From: Emiliania huxleyi CCMP1516
Taxonomy: Eukaryota; Haptophyta; Isochrysidales; Noelaerhabdaceae
DNA length: 64,000 nt
Reading direction: 5' to 3'
Assembly (NCBI RefSeq): GCF_000372725.1
Contig: NW_005201259.1
Coordinates: 144,151-208,150 of the forward strand
Under the pieces are notes generated by a model. It saw only the letters and a list, made by a program, of their open reading frames with translations. It had not been told where the DNA came from and made no database searches. Shown here piece after piece: positions 23,532 through 35,900 of this stretch (positions are counted from its first letter, which is position 1; each line of letters opens with the position of its first letter). The translations under genes were made by a program, and so were the position numbers.

Positions 23532-25429
23532 ATGCGGGCCGCTTCCGCTTCGCGCGCCGCTTCCCGCACCCTGCGCAGCTCTCTGCGTCCCTCCCTGAGA
23601 AGGTACTGCACAGAGACGGACGCCATATTGATGGCGGCGCCGCCGCGTATGCGCGTCGTCGACCTGCACCGGCCGGATGCGCTCAACGCGCTCAACTCCG
23701 AGATGGTCGCGACGCTGCTGCCGCTGTTTCAGGACTGGCAGCAGGTCGGCGGCGACGTCAAGCTCGTGGTGATGCGCGGCGCTGGCGACCGCGCCTTCTG
23801 CGCGGGCGGCGACATTCGCTTCCTGCACGAATGCGCGTCGGGCTACGCGGCCACCGGCGATCCCGCCGCGCTCTCGCCGGCGCACGAGTTCTTCCGCGCA
23901 GAGTATACTCTCAACAACGTCCTCGGGACCAGCCGCGTCCCAGTCGTCTCCATCCTTGGCGGCATCGTGATGGGCGGCGGCGTCGGACTGTCCGTGCACG
24001 GGCAAGTGCGCATCGCGACCGATTCGACCAGTTGCGCCGCGGCCGCGCGCAAGAACTGCGGAAACAAATCCCGACGCGCCTCCACCCACGTCTCCACCGC
24101 CCTCCCGCCCGCCCGCCCGGCGGTGCCCCTACACCCCCTCCACGCCCGTCAGTCTTCGCAATGCCCGAGACCGGCATCGGCTTCTTCCCCGACGTCGGCG
24201 GCAGCTACTTCCTGCCGCGGCTTCCCGCCCACCTGGGCTTCTTCCTAGGGCTCACAGGCACGGGGCTGGTGGTGGCTGGAAGCTCCTCCCGCTCCCCCGG
24301 CGACCCGGCCACCTCCAGCCGACAGGCACGCGGCTGCGCGGGCGCGACGTCCTGACGGCGGGCGTCGCCACCCACTTCGTGCCGTTGGCGCGCATCGAGG
24401 CGCTCGAGGCCCTCCTGCTCGAGATGGCGGCGAGCACCTCTGGCAAGGCGCGCGCGGTCGGCTGAGATGGGCCGAGAGTGGCGGGCCCTGCCCACGGCCG
24501 GGTCCGGAGCTCCGCGACCGTCCGTCTCGAGTCTCGCGCGCGGCAGTCAGGCGTACACGCTCGAGAGCAATCAGGACTTTGTCGACCCGGAGGTGCTTGC
24601 GCGCGCCATCGGCGCCCCAAGCACGAGGCCGAGCTGCGCGGAGCAGGACGTGTCCAGGCGACGTCCAGGACGCGCGCCGTAGGCGCCCTCGATGAGGTCG
24701 ACCGCGGCAAGGCGGACGGGGCCCCCGCCGCCGCGCCGCCGCTGCTGACGCTCGAGTCCATGGGCGAGATCGATGCCGCGTTTGGGCTCCCCGACGTGGG
24801 ACTGATTGTGGAGGCAAAGTGGGCCGCGGGTGCGTCCGTCCAGCCGGCAAGCGGCGGTCTCACCCGCGGCGCGTCTCATCCCAAAGGCGGTGGGCGCCGG
24901 TGCGGCGGCAGCGCGCGAGCGGGGCGACGACACGCATTGGTCGATCCGCGCGGTGCGTGTCGCTTGCGACGCCACTGCCTCCCTCCGCACACGCCGCCAC
25001 CACTGGCCTCGCGTGCACTGCCTCGTCTGCGTCCATGCGCCCACTGCAGGCGTCGCCTCCGCTCGCGTGTTGAGCCGTGTGCGATTTTGCCGCGCAGGCG
25101 GCCGAGCTCGGTAAAGTCTCGCCCACGTCACTCGCGGCAGCGCATGCGATCTTTCCCGCTCGCGACGGGACGTTGTTCGATGCCCTCTCGATGCCGTCTA
25201 GGTGACTCATGAGATGCTGCGGCGCGGCGCGGCGTGCAGCACGCTCGCCGAGTGTTTGCGCATGGAGTACCGGGTTGCGCAGCACTTTCTCAAACACGCC
25301 GATTTCGTCAGCGGCGTGGGAGCGGTCCTGAGCAAGGGCGCCGAGCCCGCCGCGTGGGGAAGCCCCCCTTCGGGCGACGAGCTAGCGAGCTGGTTTGCCG
25401 CCGCCGAGGGGGGCGAGCTGGAGCTCTGA
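23532..25429 (+). CDS. HIBCH: 3-hydroxyisobutyryl-CoA hydrolase, mitochondrial, multi-exon
   Basis: Valine catabolism: hydrolyses 3-hydroxyisobutyryl-CoA. The ATG at 23532 opens an Arg/Ser/Ala-rich presequence ([17 protein letters not shown]) typical of mitochondrial import. Exon 1 (23532-24030) has [23 protein letters not shown] and [11 protein letters not shown], the crotonase oxyanion-hole pieces. Exon 2 (24153-24257) carries [20 protein letters not shown] with the catalytic Glu and the Asp/Gly loop. Exon 3 (from 24326) continues [18 protein letters not shown]. The region 24470-24800 is not resolved. Later pieces are [31 protein letters not shown] (near 25097-25132) and [20 protein letters not shown] to the stop at 25427. 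Donors at 24258 and near 24821 and 25131 are best read as GC; 24031 is GT. The overall order matches the family from end to end. Confidence 0.9.
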
Positions 25430-26220
25430 GGAACAGCTCTCGCTCGCTGTCTCGCCGAGCGAGGCTCTCGCGTCGACATCCCCCCCCCCCCCCCCTCCCC
25501 CTGCCCCGGCCCCGCGCCAACGTGAGTCGTGAGGGGACAGCGACAAGCCGCAACGCGCAAGCGTCCTTCCCCGGCGCGCGCCACTCGTGGCGCTACTGGC
25601 TGGCTCGGTCGTCAAGAGTGGTCAGTGGACTCGCGCGCCGCGCCCCGCTCCACCCCAAAAGGTTGCAAGAATAAAAACGGACGTCCACGCTCCACCGATG
25701 GATATGGCCTCTGCTCTGTCGCGCGCCCCCGCCTATGCTCCGGGAGGCGGGAGCATAGTAGGCGCGCGTTTAAAAAGTAACCACACATGCCCCGCGCGTG
25801 CCCCCCCATGAACCCGTGTGTGGGGTTCGTCTCCTTTTTCCAGTCATCGCAAGCTCAACTTTTTTCTTTCCCTCAAGCCTCGGCCCTCGCACACACCCGT
25901 GTGTGACTCCCTCTCTCGTACCAATCCCGTACTCGACGCGGCGCGCCGCCGCCAACGTACCCTCCCCAGCACATGCTCAAGCAAACGCAGTAGGCCATAG
26001 CCGCCGTAGCGCGTATTCGCGGATATTCGCGCGCTCGGCGTGTGTTACTCGCCACATCGGGCCCCGACCCTCGTGATGCGCACGGGAGTCGATGCCCCCC
26101 CCTCCCCCTTCCCGGGCTTGTGGGGGCCCCGGGCGCCCGACCTTTTTGAGGACCCGATCAAATGGTTTGGGCCCTGGTTTTCCCCCCCCCCCCCCCCCCG
26201 CGCGCGCCTGAACGCGGCGC
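25430..26220. other. Intergenic between two convergent genes
   Basis: Poly-C runs at about 25480 and 26180, and a short hairpin at 25732-25760 (CTATGCTCC pairing with GGAGCATAG). No coding motif. Confidence 0.5.
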
Positions 26221-28930
26221 TCAGTCGGACGCCGAGGCCTCAAGAGCCGCCACGAGCGCCGGAGAGACGGACGCCTTGTGCTTCGGCGCGTGGAAGCGGG
26301 AGAAAGTGAACTCGGTCGCGTGCGGGCTCGCCACCTCGTACATGGCCGCCTCGCCCTCGATCGCGCCCTCCGCCATCGCCGTCGTCCTAAAGTGGCCCTC
26401 CTCGGGGTACTCGTCAACCTTGCCGAAGCGAGGCGCGGTCGACGAGAAAGACTGGCCGATGATGCCATGAGGCAAGCCTCGCGCCGCGGCGTCGCCCTTG
26501 GCACTGAATGTGAGGTCGAGGCGGTGCGCCGGGCCCGACAGCCGGTTGAAGACGTGGTTCCCGTGCACACCAAGCGTCCAGTTGCCCAGACTGACCGTGG
26601 CACTCGCCAAGTCGACCACGATGCTGAGCGCGCCGCACTGCCGGCGGCTCTTTGGGCCCAAGCGGAAAACGCGCCCGCCGCACGTGCCGTTGACCACCTG
26701 CCAGCCCCAATTCTCGCGGTTGAGCTCGGCCGCCCAGTACGAGGCGGTCGCACGCCCGCCCTCGGCCGCGCCGACGGCCGCAACGACGTGCGCCTCGGTG
26801 ATGAAGGAGCCGTCCACCTACCCGCCGACACGCCCGCGGGTGAGGTGGGAGGCCGCCGGGGAGGTCAGCGGGGGCGGGGAGCGTCGAGCCGTCAGCTTCC
26901 CGTTGTGAAGCGTGAAGGCTGCGTCCTCTGTCCTCACGATGACGGAGAAGCCCGGCGCCGAGAAGAAGTTGTAGTAGGCGCCGTCGCGCCCGCGGAAGTC
27001 TGCGCGCCTATCGGGTGGGTCGCGGGACGTGTCATCGCACACGACGCGCACGGGCGGCCACCGGGCAGGCCGTGACGCGTTGCCCGCCGTGGGCAAAGTG
27101 AAGGTGCGGGTCCTTGTCGGAGCCGGCCGGCGACGACGGGGGCGGCGGCGTCGGCGCCCTGCCGGGCGGGTAGGGCGGCGGCGAGGGCGGCGGCGTCGGC
27201 GCCTTGCCGGGCGGGTAGGGCGGCGGTAGTGGGAACTGGGAGTTGCACGGAAATTTGAACGTTGCGCTAGGGTTGCTGGAAATTTCAGGCCCGCTCGACA
27301 ACATATAGGTTACCCGCGCAGCCTCCGTGGAAAACTCGAGATCCGCCGGAAAGTCGTTGACTGGGAGGTAGAAAGTAAAGGGGACTTTCAGCCCGCCGAG
27401 CAGGCAGTCCCTGTCGCTGTTCCCATCTATTGGGTCTGACGCATATGCGTCTCCTTCCTTGCATTCAGGTATCTCGGCTTCGTCGAGCACGGCCGTCCGG
27501 TTTACTAGGTACGGATACGCCATCGCGCTGTCGAAGCATTTTCCAGGGAAGCGTGCACCACCATCCGGCACATCTAGCTTGTAAGCAATATCCGCATTGG
27601 ACCTGGTAGCAAGGAAGAATCCGTCATTAAACCCGTTGCCAGTTACTTTGCTCTGTTGTGACTCCATTTGCAAGGTATTGGGGAGGAAGGCCTCATGATT
27701 GTCCTCCAGGTCGGGGATGGAACATATTTCCTCCTGGTTGAACGAGGATTGCCCAAACGCTCTCGTGTTGCTCGGGAATTTGTCGAAGTTCTCGTACGGC
27801 TGCCCCACGCCCTCCGCGCGGAGGCGTTCCCCGCCGACAGGTGTGCGAAGTGCACCTTCGATTCGAATGACGTCCATCTGCGGCACGACGGTCTCGTTGA
27901 CGCACGCAGCCTCGCACTGCCGTTTCAAACCATTCCTCTTTCCGCACTTGTAGGGCGTCCTCGAGTACCTCGCGCCGCCCCGGTAGTAAAAGGTTGGCCC
28001 GTCGGCGTAGTCAGATGGTTGTTGATAGTTGTCGTAGCCGTGGATCGGAAGAAAGCCGCAGCCGGCCATCTGCCCCTCCACATCGGGGTAAGGGCCATCG
28101 GGCCATTTACCTCTCGGTGCTTTTGCCGCTGTGAAATATGGATTTTGGCGGCCGTACACCGCTTGGTCCGGGGGTCCGTACTGCGGATTTGTTGGTCTGT
28201 AGGCAATGTCTGATTCCGTCGCCGAGCTCGAGCTATTGTTGGGCTGCACACCAAAGGTCATCGGCGATCCGTCCGCAAGCGTGCCTTTGAGTTGGAAGCG
28301 GATGCCGAGTATGTTTTTTAGTAGGTTGTTTGGGTCCTGAAGCGTGACCTTCAGCATCTTGATGATGCGGTCCTCTGCGTCTTCGTCTCGGAGGTGGCAA
28401 TGGCCGCCTCGGGCGTACCGCGTATCGCTGCACGGTTTGTCGGAGCTGGCGTCGTACGCGTCAGAATACGTCGTATACTCGTAGGGGCCCCAATAATACG
28501 GATAGTCCTCTGCGCCTCCACTATTCTCCTCGGTGTTCTTCATACCCGGCCCCCCGAAGAGCTGTATATCATGGCCGTTTTCATTGGTGAAAAATTCCGA
28601 GCCAGCGTCGTTCTTAAGCGCGTTTTCTTTCTTGAGCCGAGTTTTGCACGAGTAGAGGTCGTCGGTGTCCAGGTTTGGGCACTCGACCAGGTCCATGTCT
28701 GGCGTTGGTGTTTTTGGCGTCTGATCGTATAGTTCGCAGTTGCTGAGCGTGCAGTTGGTCCAACCCCCCCGATATCCGTCAAACTCAAAGAAGTCGACGC
28801 AAAATTCATAACCTGAGGGAGATGAATCTTGGAGCTTCCGCCTGCGACTTGAGGTTGGACCAGCAAACTGCCAGTCGGCCGCCGCCTTAACTACTGCCGC
28901 GGTGACGAGCAGCGCAAGGAGCCAGCCCAT
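26221..28930 (-). CDS. Large secreted protein with Pro-rich linker and conserved C-terminal beta domain
   Basis: Unnamed extracellular protein of 853 residues in three exons: 28930-27084, 27007-26890 and 26817-26221. The start is the ATG at 28930 because it opens a signal peptide (MGWLLALLVTAAVVKAAA). Residues 20-570 form a Cys-containing ectodomain rich in Tyr and Asp (EFCVDFFEFDGYRGGWTNC, PYYWGPYEYTTYSDAYDASS, CGFLPIHGYDNY) that I cannot assign. About 570-605 is a Pro-rich linker (PPPYPPGKAPTPPPSPPP). The remainder, DPHLHFAHGG, RADFRGRDGAYYNFFSAPGF, TEDAAFTLHNGKLTVDGSF and the TEAHVVA segment, reads like a von Willebrand-D-like or related secreted beta domain. Both introns (27008-27083 and 26818-26889) start with GC and end with AG, and splicing restores a continuous domain. 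The role may be cell wall or scale matrix; that is inference. Confidence 0.82.
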
Positions 28931-29404
28931 CTCGCTCCTCGACGTTCCCGCGCAGCCGTGTGCCGGCACCGTGTAAAAACACAGAGCCGCGCGGCCAAAA
29001 CCCATAAGTCGGCGCATCCGGACGACCGACGGGGGCGCCGGCCCAATTCTCCTGTTATTTTTTTGTCGCTTTCGGTTTTTACCCTCACGAGCCCCGGAGG
29101 GGAGCTTCATAGACACCTCACTTGACCCCACACATGCTCTCGTTCGTCCGTGCCTCACCAGCGAGTTAGTTTGCTAGATAGAGGCGGAAAAGAGCGCTGT
29201 AGAATAGGCTGCGGTACCAGTCGGAGGTGAAGCGGAGGCGAGACCTCGGCCAAAGAAGAGACATCAGAAACGGCTACAGCGACCGTCAGGCGACGCTCGG
29301 CTGGCGAATAAAAGAGCGAATCAGGGAGAACCGGAGCCCCGGGAAGTCGAGCAGTGGAACCCTGGGACGGGATGCTGAGTGAGGACCTGTGTACGTGCGT
29401 GGTG
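28931..29404. other. Upstream region of the secreted-protein gene
   Basis: The minus frame stays open to 29158 but only from a GTG, so the added 76 codons are not accepted. A T-rich patch (TTATTTTTTTGTCGC) lies near 29055. No other feature. Confidence 0.5.
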
Positions 29405-29810
29405 TACAGCGTCGTGTCTACTAGCTCCGTGTAGAGGGGGCGTTCTGAAGTTAAGGGGAAACCCGGTACACGGAACCAACCCTCGGAGACCAGTGTTTAC
29501 TTTACGGCCCTTTCCCTGCGAACGCGCACCCCCGGGGCTAGGGCTCTCTAGCCCGTAACCCGATCCCGATCATCCGGCCCGCTGGGTGCGCTTCTGAGCT
29601 CCCCGGCCCTGGATGTGAGGTTAATAACTGCACTCCAAGTGCTCCAAGTGCTCCAAGAATAGAGCTGTAGAGCTGTGCACCACACGGAACGCATCTCCAT
29701 CGCTTCGGTGAAGGGGGTGAACCGCGCGCCATCCTCGATCGCCGTGCAAAGCTCGCTAGTCCGAGCTCTCACTCATGCCGCGCGTAGGGCACTTAGGCTT
29801 AGGCCTCATG
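29405..29810 (-). repeat. Inverted copy of 4060-4235 followed by a second copy of repeat C
   Basis: 29405-29590 is the reverse complement of 4060-4235 with substitutions. 29598-29810 matches 18420-18625 in the plus orientation, with the shared TGCACTCCAAGTGCTCCAAG and GATCGCCGTGCAAAGCTCGC blocks. The two repeats abut, as if one had inserted beside the other. Confidence 0.8.
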
Positions 29811-29884
29811 CCAAGAATGACTGACACATGTCCCTAAATCCCATCTCGTCTCAGAGTTTGACCGTTTTCTTTCTCTATTTATCT

Positions 29885-30185
29885 CGGTTTGTCAGAGATA
29901 GTCAGGGCCGTCCATCAGAGCTCCAGACTCCAGAGTCCAGTAAGCTCGGAGACACCCCATTTAGTGCGCGGCTCGACCTCTTTGAGTCATTTGCCTTCCC
30001 GGCGGTTTTGTTGTAGAGCCTCTACAACAAACTTACGGCAAAATCGCTCTACATCTGCGGCCGGTCCATTCACGCGCCGGATGTAGAGCTCTACAGCTCT
30101 ACCCGGGCTCCGGAGCGCTCTACAGCTCTGTACAGCTCCGCTCTACAGCGCTCTACACTCTACATCCTCTACACAGTCTACACCC
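29885..30185 (+). repeat. Partial copy of the 41.3-42.2 kb element (right half)
   Basis: Matches about 41940-42205: GATAGTCAGGGCCGTCCATC, CTTTGAGTCATTTGCCTTCC, TAGAGCCTCTACAACAAACT and the CTCTACAGCTCTAC right terminal repeat. It ends in a poly-C run at 30183. The left half and target duplication are missing. Confidence 0.85.
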
Positions 30186-30529
30186 CCCCCCCCCCTCCCC
30201 TCCCTCAGTCGCAAGGTGCGGGGCAGCCCCTGCTCTAGTCTCACTCACACGTCGCGCGTGCCTCTGTCGCCTTGTGGTGTCTGACTGTGTGTGTGTTGTT
30301 GTGCTCGTGTGCTGTTGTTTGTGCCCTCTCTTGGCACCTTCGGTGCGGGGGGGGGGGGGGGCGACAGGGGGGATTTCCCTTACAATCGCTGTGAACCCAA
30401 CCACGCGTAGATCTCTCGAGGGAGAGATGCGCCCCGGGGGTCGCCCCCCCTTGTGTGCGCCCTCTTGGGTCTTGCGTCTTGGCTCTCCATTGCGCGCCAG
30501 ACCACAGCGCGGCCACCCGAGCCCACGAC

Positions 30530-31676
30530 AAAATTGGGGGAAATTTTGGTGAGGCGTCTCTCTGTCTCACGGGTGTTTCGTCCCTGCCTCACTTGCATGA
30601 TTTTTCCGTCTCTCTGCGTCTCTCCAAGCGTCTCTCTGCTGTCACAGTGCTGAGTTTAGTGTCGCAGGTGCGTCTCTCAGATGCGTCTCACATTCCGTCT
30701 CTTTCGGCGCGCCGCGTATCACTCAGTCTCACGGCTGGGCTGAGACGTCACAGTCCTGAGCGAAGTGAGTCGTCTCACTTCCTTCTGAGACAGTGCTGAG
30801 CCACAATGAGACGCGGCGCAGGGCGGGGGGGTTTTGAGACGCCACAAGCCGCTGCTTGATTGAGTCGTACTCAGGTCCGTTAGAGACCGTGCTGAGCCCC
30901 TGACGCCCTGAGACGCAATTGTGGCGATTGAGGAGACTCAACTCAGGCTGTGTCTGAGGTGCGGCCTGGTGGGTCTCGGTGAGTGTAGACGAACCCTAAG
31001 CATAATCGCGCTCTATGGCTCAAACGGCGCGTAGCCCGCCTGTTGCTCTTATCGTGCTCTCAGACGCAAAAGGCGCGTAGCCGGTTGCTCTCGCGGGCAG
31101 GGCGGTTCGGGTTAGTGCCCAGCACTACGCCCTCGCCCTCTGTTCGTCACGGCTACGCCCTCGGCTCGATGAGTACTTTGCACTGACCGCTCTGAGCACT
31201 GAGGTGAGGCGTGTCGGACGATCCCAACATAATCGCGCTCATATCGCGCTCTCTGGCCCAAACGGCGCGTAGCCGGTTGCTCTCGCGGGCAGGGCGGGTC
31301 GGGTTAGTGCCCACACCACTACGCTCTCGCCCTCTGTTCGTCACGGCTACGCCCTTACCGTGAGACGAGTGTGAGGCGCTCTGAGATGAAATGACGAGAC
31401 GTAGTAGAGACGACATCGTCACACAGCAGGGGTGAACATTTGTCTCACGGGTGGTCTCAAACCGCACGTCTCTGAAGGTGGACTGTGCCACCCTTGAGAC
31501 AAAGTGAGACTGTTGCTGTGACCAGGCTGAGACAACACAGAGATCGGTGAGAGTCTGTGAGACATTACTGAGACGCATTTGTGACACTGCCCCGGGGGCG
31601 TTGAGAACAGCGGGACGAAACACCCGTGTGAGACAGGGACGTCTCACCTGTTCGCCCCAAAATATTTTGGGTCTTT
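30530..31676. repeat. 1.1-kb segment with inverted ends and dense GAGACG/CGTCTC motifs
   Basis: The left end (AAATTTTGGTGAGGCGTCTC, TGTCTCACGGGTGTTTCGTC) is mirrored at the right end (GGGACGAAACACCCGTGTGA, CCCCAAAATATTTTGGG). The interior carries many TGAGAC/GTCTCA words. It also carries an internal duplication: 31005-31145 and 31227-31355 share CATAATCGCGCTCTATGGCT-type, AAACGGCGCGTAGCC and TCTGTTCGTCACGGCTACGC sequence. No coding frame. Probably a decayed foldback or MITE-like element; the target duplication was not identified. Confidence 0.6.
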
Positions 31677-31748
31677 GCCGCAGTTTGTGTGTGTGGAGAC
31701 GTTCACACGTCTTACCTTTCCCTACCTGAAAAATGGGGGCGCCTCTGT

Positions 31749-31752
<4 letters not shown>

Positions 31753-31809
<57 letters not shown>
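31753..31809 (+). repeat. (CT)n microsatellite
   Basis: An uninterrupted run of about 28 CT dinucleotides. It creates a spurious Arg-Glu open frame on the minus strand. Confidence 0.97.
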
Positions 31810-31812
<3 letters not shown>

Positions 31813-31929
31813 GTAAATCGACAAATCCCGAACCGTTCGCTGAGTCAACACTCCATCCGACCGCCTCAGCCCGCCCGTCGCACTCGCCCTCCAAGTCCAC
31901 CCCAGGTTAGTCCTCGCGCGCGCGGAGAG

Positions 31930-32878
31930 TCAGCCCTCAATCTTGATGCCGCGGGATCGGCACGCCTCCTCGAGGGCGTGCTTGCCTACAGCCGAGAATG
32001 GTCCATCACGGGTGGAACATTTCGCCATGCCCACCGCGCCGCACGAGCACGCGGCCGCCGTCGGGGGTGGTGTCGTTCTTACCGGTGATGCGGATCGTCT
32101 TGAGCATCGGCAAGTGGGGCGGCGTGCGGCGCAGGAGCTCAGCGATGCAGCGGAGTCCGTCGTCGCCGACCTGGTGTGAGTGAGGGAGGATTGCAGAGCA
32201 CGAAGAGGGCAGGGGGGGGGGGGGGGAGCGAGCCGCCCCGCGCTCGAAAAGCGTGTCCACGCCCAGCCCGACGTCGACAAGCTGTGGCCACCCAGAGGAG
32301 GTGATGGCCTGGAGCAGGCACGGCCGTAATGTGGCCAAGGTGCAGCCGAAGTCGAGGTCCGGCCGAGAGGGGGTGGGCGGATGCGCGTGTCCGAACGGCG
32401 GGGCGGGGCGGTTTTGCGCCCCGGTTGACGCAAGGTGGCACGTGATCCCGCCGGGGCTTAAGGGGCGTGAGGCGCCTTCCCGATGGCCGAGACGTGGTAC
32501 TCGAACGTGGGCCAGCCTCGCTCGTGGTAGGGCGTGTGGCTGCCATCGTTTGCAGTCTCGGTGTTCCCGTCGGTGACGAAGAAGCACCTGCCCACAGGAG
32601 GCGCCGTGAAGAGGGCGCTCGCCACCGCGCGCTGCCTGTCGAGCCGCGCCCGCGCACGTAGTCAGTTGGTGTGCGTACCACACCTGCATGCGCGTTAGAG
32701 CCGCGCGCAGTGCCATCGTCGGCCCCTCCCCGATAGGGGGCTCCTCCTTGGCGCGCGGCGGCTGGAAGAGCGAGCAAAAGTCAAAGAAGACCGCGACGCG
32801 CGACGGGAGGGTCTGCCAAGTGTAGGGCCCCTTGGACACCTGGTGGGCGCGCGCGCAGGGGGGAGGTGTGTTGTGTGC

Positions 32879-32914
<36 letters not shown>

Positions 32915-35900
32915 GCGCGCGTGCGCGCGTGCGTGCCGTGCGTATGCGTGTGTGGGAGGGGAGGGGAGGGGGGGGGGGCGGATAACGAGAGCGGCGGCGA
33001 GGCAGGAGGGGTGTGTGCACGCGGCCACGTCGGCGCCTGGATGGCCTGCGCCGTCGTGATGGCGTCCGCCAGCATCAGTAGCGTCCGGCCTGCAGCGTGG
33101 ATACCAGAGGGTCGGGTGGTACACCGCTGGCGCCCACGGGACTCCTCGCCGCGTCTGCCGCAAGGCGGCATCTGCCACCCTGCGCCGCAGTTCCCAGGAC
33201 CACACACCGGCTCGCACCACCGGGCGAGGAGTGGTGGTGGTGTGGCGGTGGTGGTGGGTGGTGATGAGGGGGGGGGGGGGTGCTGGGATGGCCTCTTGCT
33301 CGTTCCGAGGCTCGGCGCTAGTGCGGAGCGAGGCGCCTTCTCGATCGATCTTGCGCTTCTCTCTTGCGCCTCTCGCTCGCGCTTCTCTCTCGCGCATCTA
33401 GCCGCGGGCCGTGAGGGTCCGGGTGCTCCTCCGACTCCCACGAGTGAGAGACCGCAAGCACTGCCATCGGGAAGCCCGCGTTGCGTGGGCCGCGGGGAAG
33501 CGCCTTGACCTCCTCCGCGCTGTAGTAGGCGGAGGGCTCCAGCACTTCCTGCAGCCCGCGCGGGGGGGGGGGGGGGAGGGTGGCACGAGCGGGTCAGGGG
33601 CGGCCGGTGCCCTGCGTGAATTGCAAGGGCGACGAAGACAGCGGGCGGCGAGGGGCAGTGCGGCGGAAGAGACGGGCGGAAGACGGGCACGCGTGTCGTC
33701 TCGGGTGCTGGCCGGAGAAGACTGAGTGTGCATCTACGGTGTGGATCTACGGCCGACTCGCCAACTCTTGCCGCCGTGGCAGCGTCAGCGCGCGCCGCCG
33801 GTCGGCGGGCTGCGCGGTGTCGCAGACGCGCGAGAGGTCACGAGGGTGGGGACCCGGCCGTGGGGAGGGACGGGCATGTGGGGCCGTGCATGTGCGCGCA
33901 GAGTGGAGCCGGAGGCGGAGGGTCCGCGCGGGAGCGTGTCGGGAGTGCGCCGCTCACCACCGCACGCAACTGCGCCGCTCGGGCGACAACCCTGCGAGGG
34001 GCGAGATGCGCAGACAGATGCGCAGAGAGGCTCGCGATGGCGACGGCAGAGAGGCGGCACGCGTGCACGTGCAGCGTGAACGGCACGAGCACACTCGCCC
34101 CCCCCTCGGGCGGCACCTCGGGCGGCACCTCGTGGGGGCTGCACTAGGTGGGGGGCTGCACTCCGTCGGCATCTAGCGCGGCATCTAGCGCGGCGGACCA
34201 CTCGGAGCGCAGCAGCCGGACGGGAGGCACCAGGCGCAGCCCTGGCTGCGGCTCGAGCTCGCCTGAGAGGGGAGTGAGAGGGGAGGCGTCGACACGCTGC
34301 AGCGCGAGGCGCGAGGCAGGCAGGCGCGAGGCAGGCAGGCTGCAGGCTAGAGGCGAGCTCGAGGCAGACAGAGCGGCATGCGACACGAGATGCGGCGGCG
34401 CGACGGCGCAGGCGGCGCAGGCGCGGCGAGGAGCGGCGGCCAGACGACCGCCACCCCTCGCGCGCGCGCCCCACCGCCGCTGCGTGTCCCCTCCAGTCCC
34501 CTCCAGCGCCTCGAGCAGAGCCTCTCCGGTGCCTCGTGTCGTCTCGAATCCGGCACCGCGGGCGCGGGCGCGGCGCAAGGGGGGGGGGGGGGGGGCGGGA
34601 CACGCGCCGTAGATCGTGTCCGGGTCCGCGTACATCGTGGGTGTGTCCGGGAGCGGCTCCCATTTGACACAGCAAGCCTCCGAGACCTGCGGCGGGCCCC
34701 GGGGCTCGGCTGTCAACACCGCGGCTGGGCACACGGCGCCGAGGCGGCCGCGCATGCGAGGGTCCGGTCTACGGGGAGGGGCCGCGCCAGCAGGAAGACA
34801 GCGTCTTCAAAACAGCACGCCGGCCTGCCCGGCCGCCCGGGATGCGCAGCAGGGCGCGTGTGCTACACCGGTGCGACATCTACCCTCAGCCACCCCGCTC
34901 AAGATGGCCTCCACCGCCTCCGCGGCAGCCGCCGCCGCCGTCGTCGCCTCCACCCGCCGCGCCTCGACGGCGGCGGCCGCTGCGCGCGCCTCCGCCTCGA
35001 CCTCCGCCCTCGACCTCGACGCTGCCGCCGCACCCGGTGCCCTCTATGCCGCCTCCGCTGATGCGGCCTCCGCCGTCGCATGACGCGCAACCGTCGCCTT
35101 CTGAGAGGTGGCGGCGGTGCGCGCTGCCGGAAGGACCTGCCCGAGGCACCTGGCGGCACCGGCGGATGCGAGGGGTCGAGAGGCAGACGCGGAGGCCTGG
35201 TCGGGTAGGCGAGGGCAGGCCGAGCGCAGGAGAGGGCCGGGGGCGGGGAGGCGCAGCGCACGAGCTGCGGCGGTGCGGGGAGGTGCGGGGGCGGGGGGTG
35301 GGGGTGCTCGGCCCAGAGAGCGGGCCCCACGGCGCGGGGGCGCGGCACCGAGGAGCGGCGGTGGCGATTTCGGCGCGGAGGAGCGGGCAGAAGGGAAGCA
35401 GGGCAGAAAGGGTGGCAAAAAGGGGTGTCTGGCGCGCTCTCGGTAGCTCCTTGGAAGAGGGCGACTAGGCGACTAGGCGACAGGCACGGGGGCGCGGGGG
35501 CGGCTGTGGCGGACGGTACTTTAGACAGCCGATGCAGTACGAAGGCGGGCGGGTGACGTAGTGGAGAGGGACGCCGTGCTGGAGGAAGAGCGAGAGGTCG
35601 TTGCGAAGCCGCGCCGCCGTGTGAGGGCGCAGGCCAAACCTGCGAGCCACGGGGGCGGGCGAGTCATGGTACGTCATGGCGCGAGTGCGGCTGCCGTCCG
35701 AGGAGGAGGGAGCGCGAGGGGCGCGCTCGGGCTATGCGCCCCCCCCCCCCCTCCGAACCCGACCTAGCGCTCTTCACCGTGTCAGAAACGGCCCTTCGAC
35801 CTCTTGAGCCAGAGAGGCGCCCGTCACGCCGGCGGCACGGAGCGGCGAGGCGATCGCATCGAGCTCGAGCCACGCGAGCAGGTGAGACACCTCGTCCACC

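Noticed and set aside
31712-31900. Arg-Glu repeat protein
   Set aside because: Pure translation of the (CT)n microsatellite.
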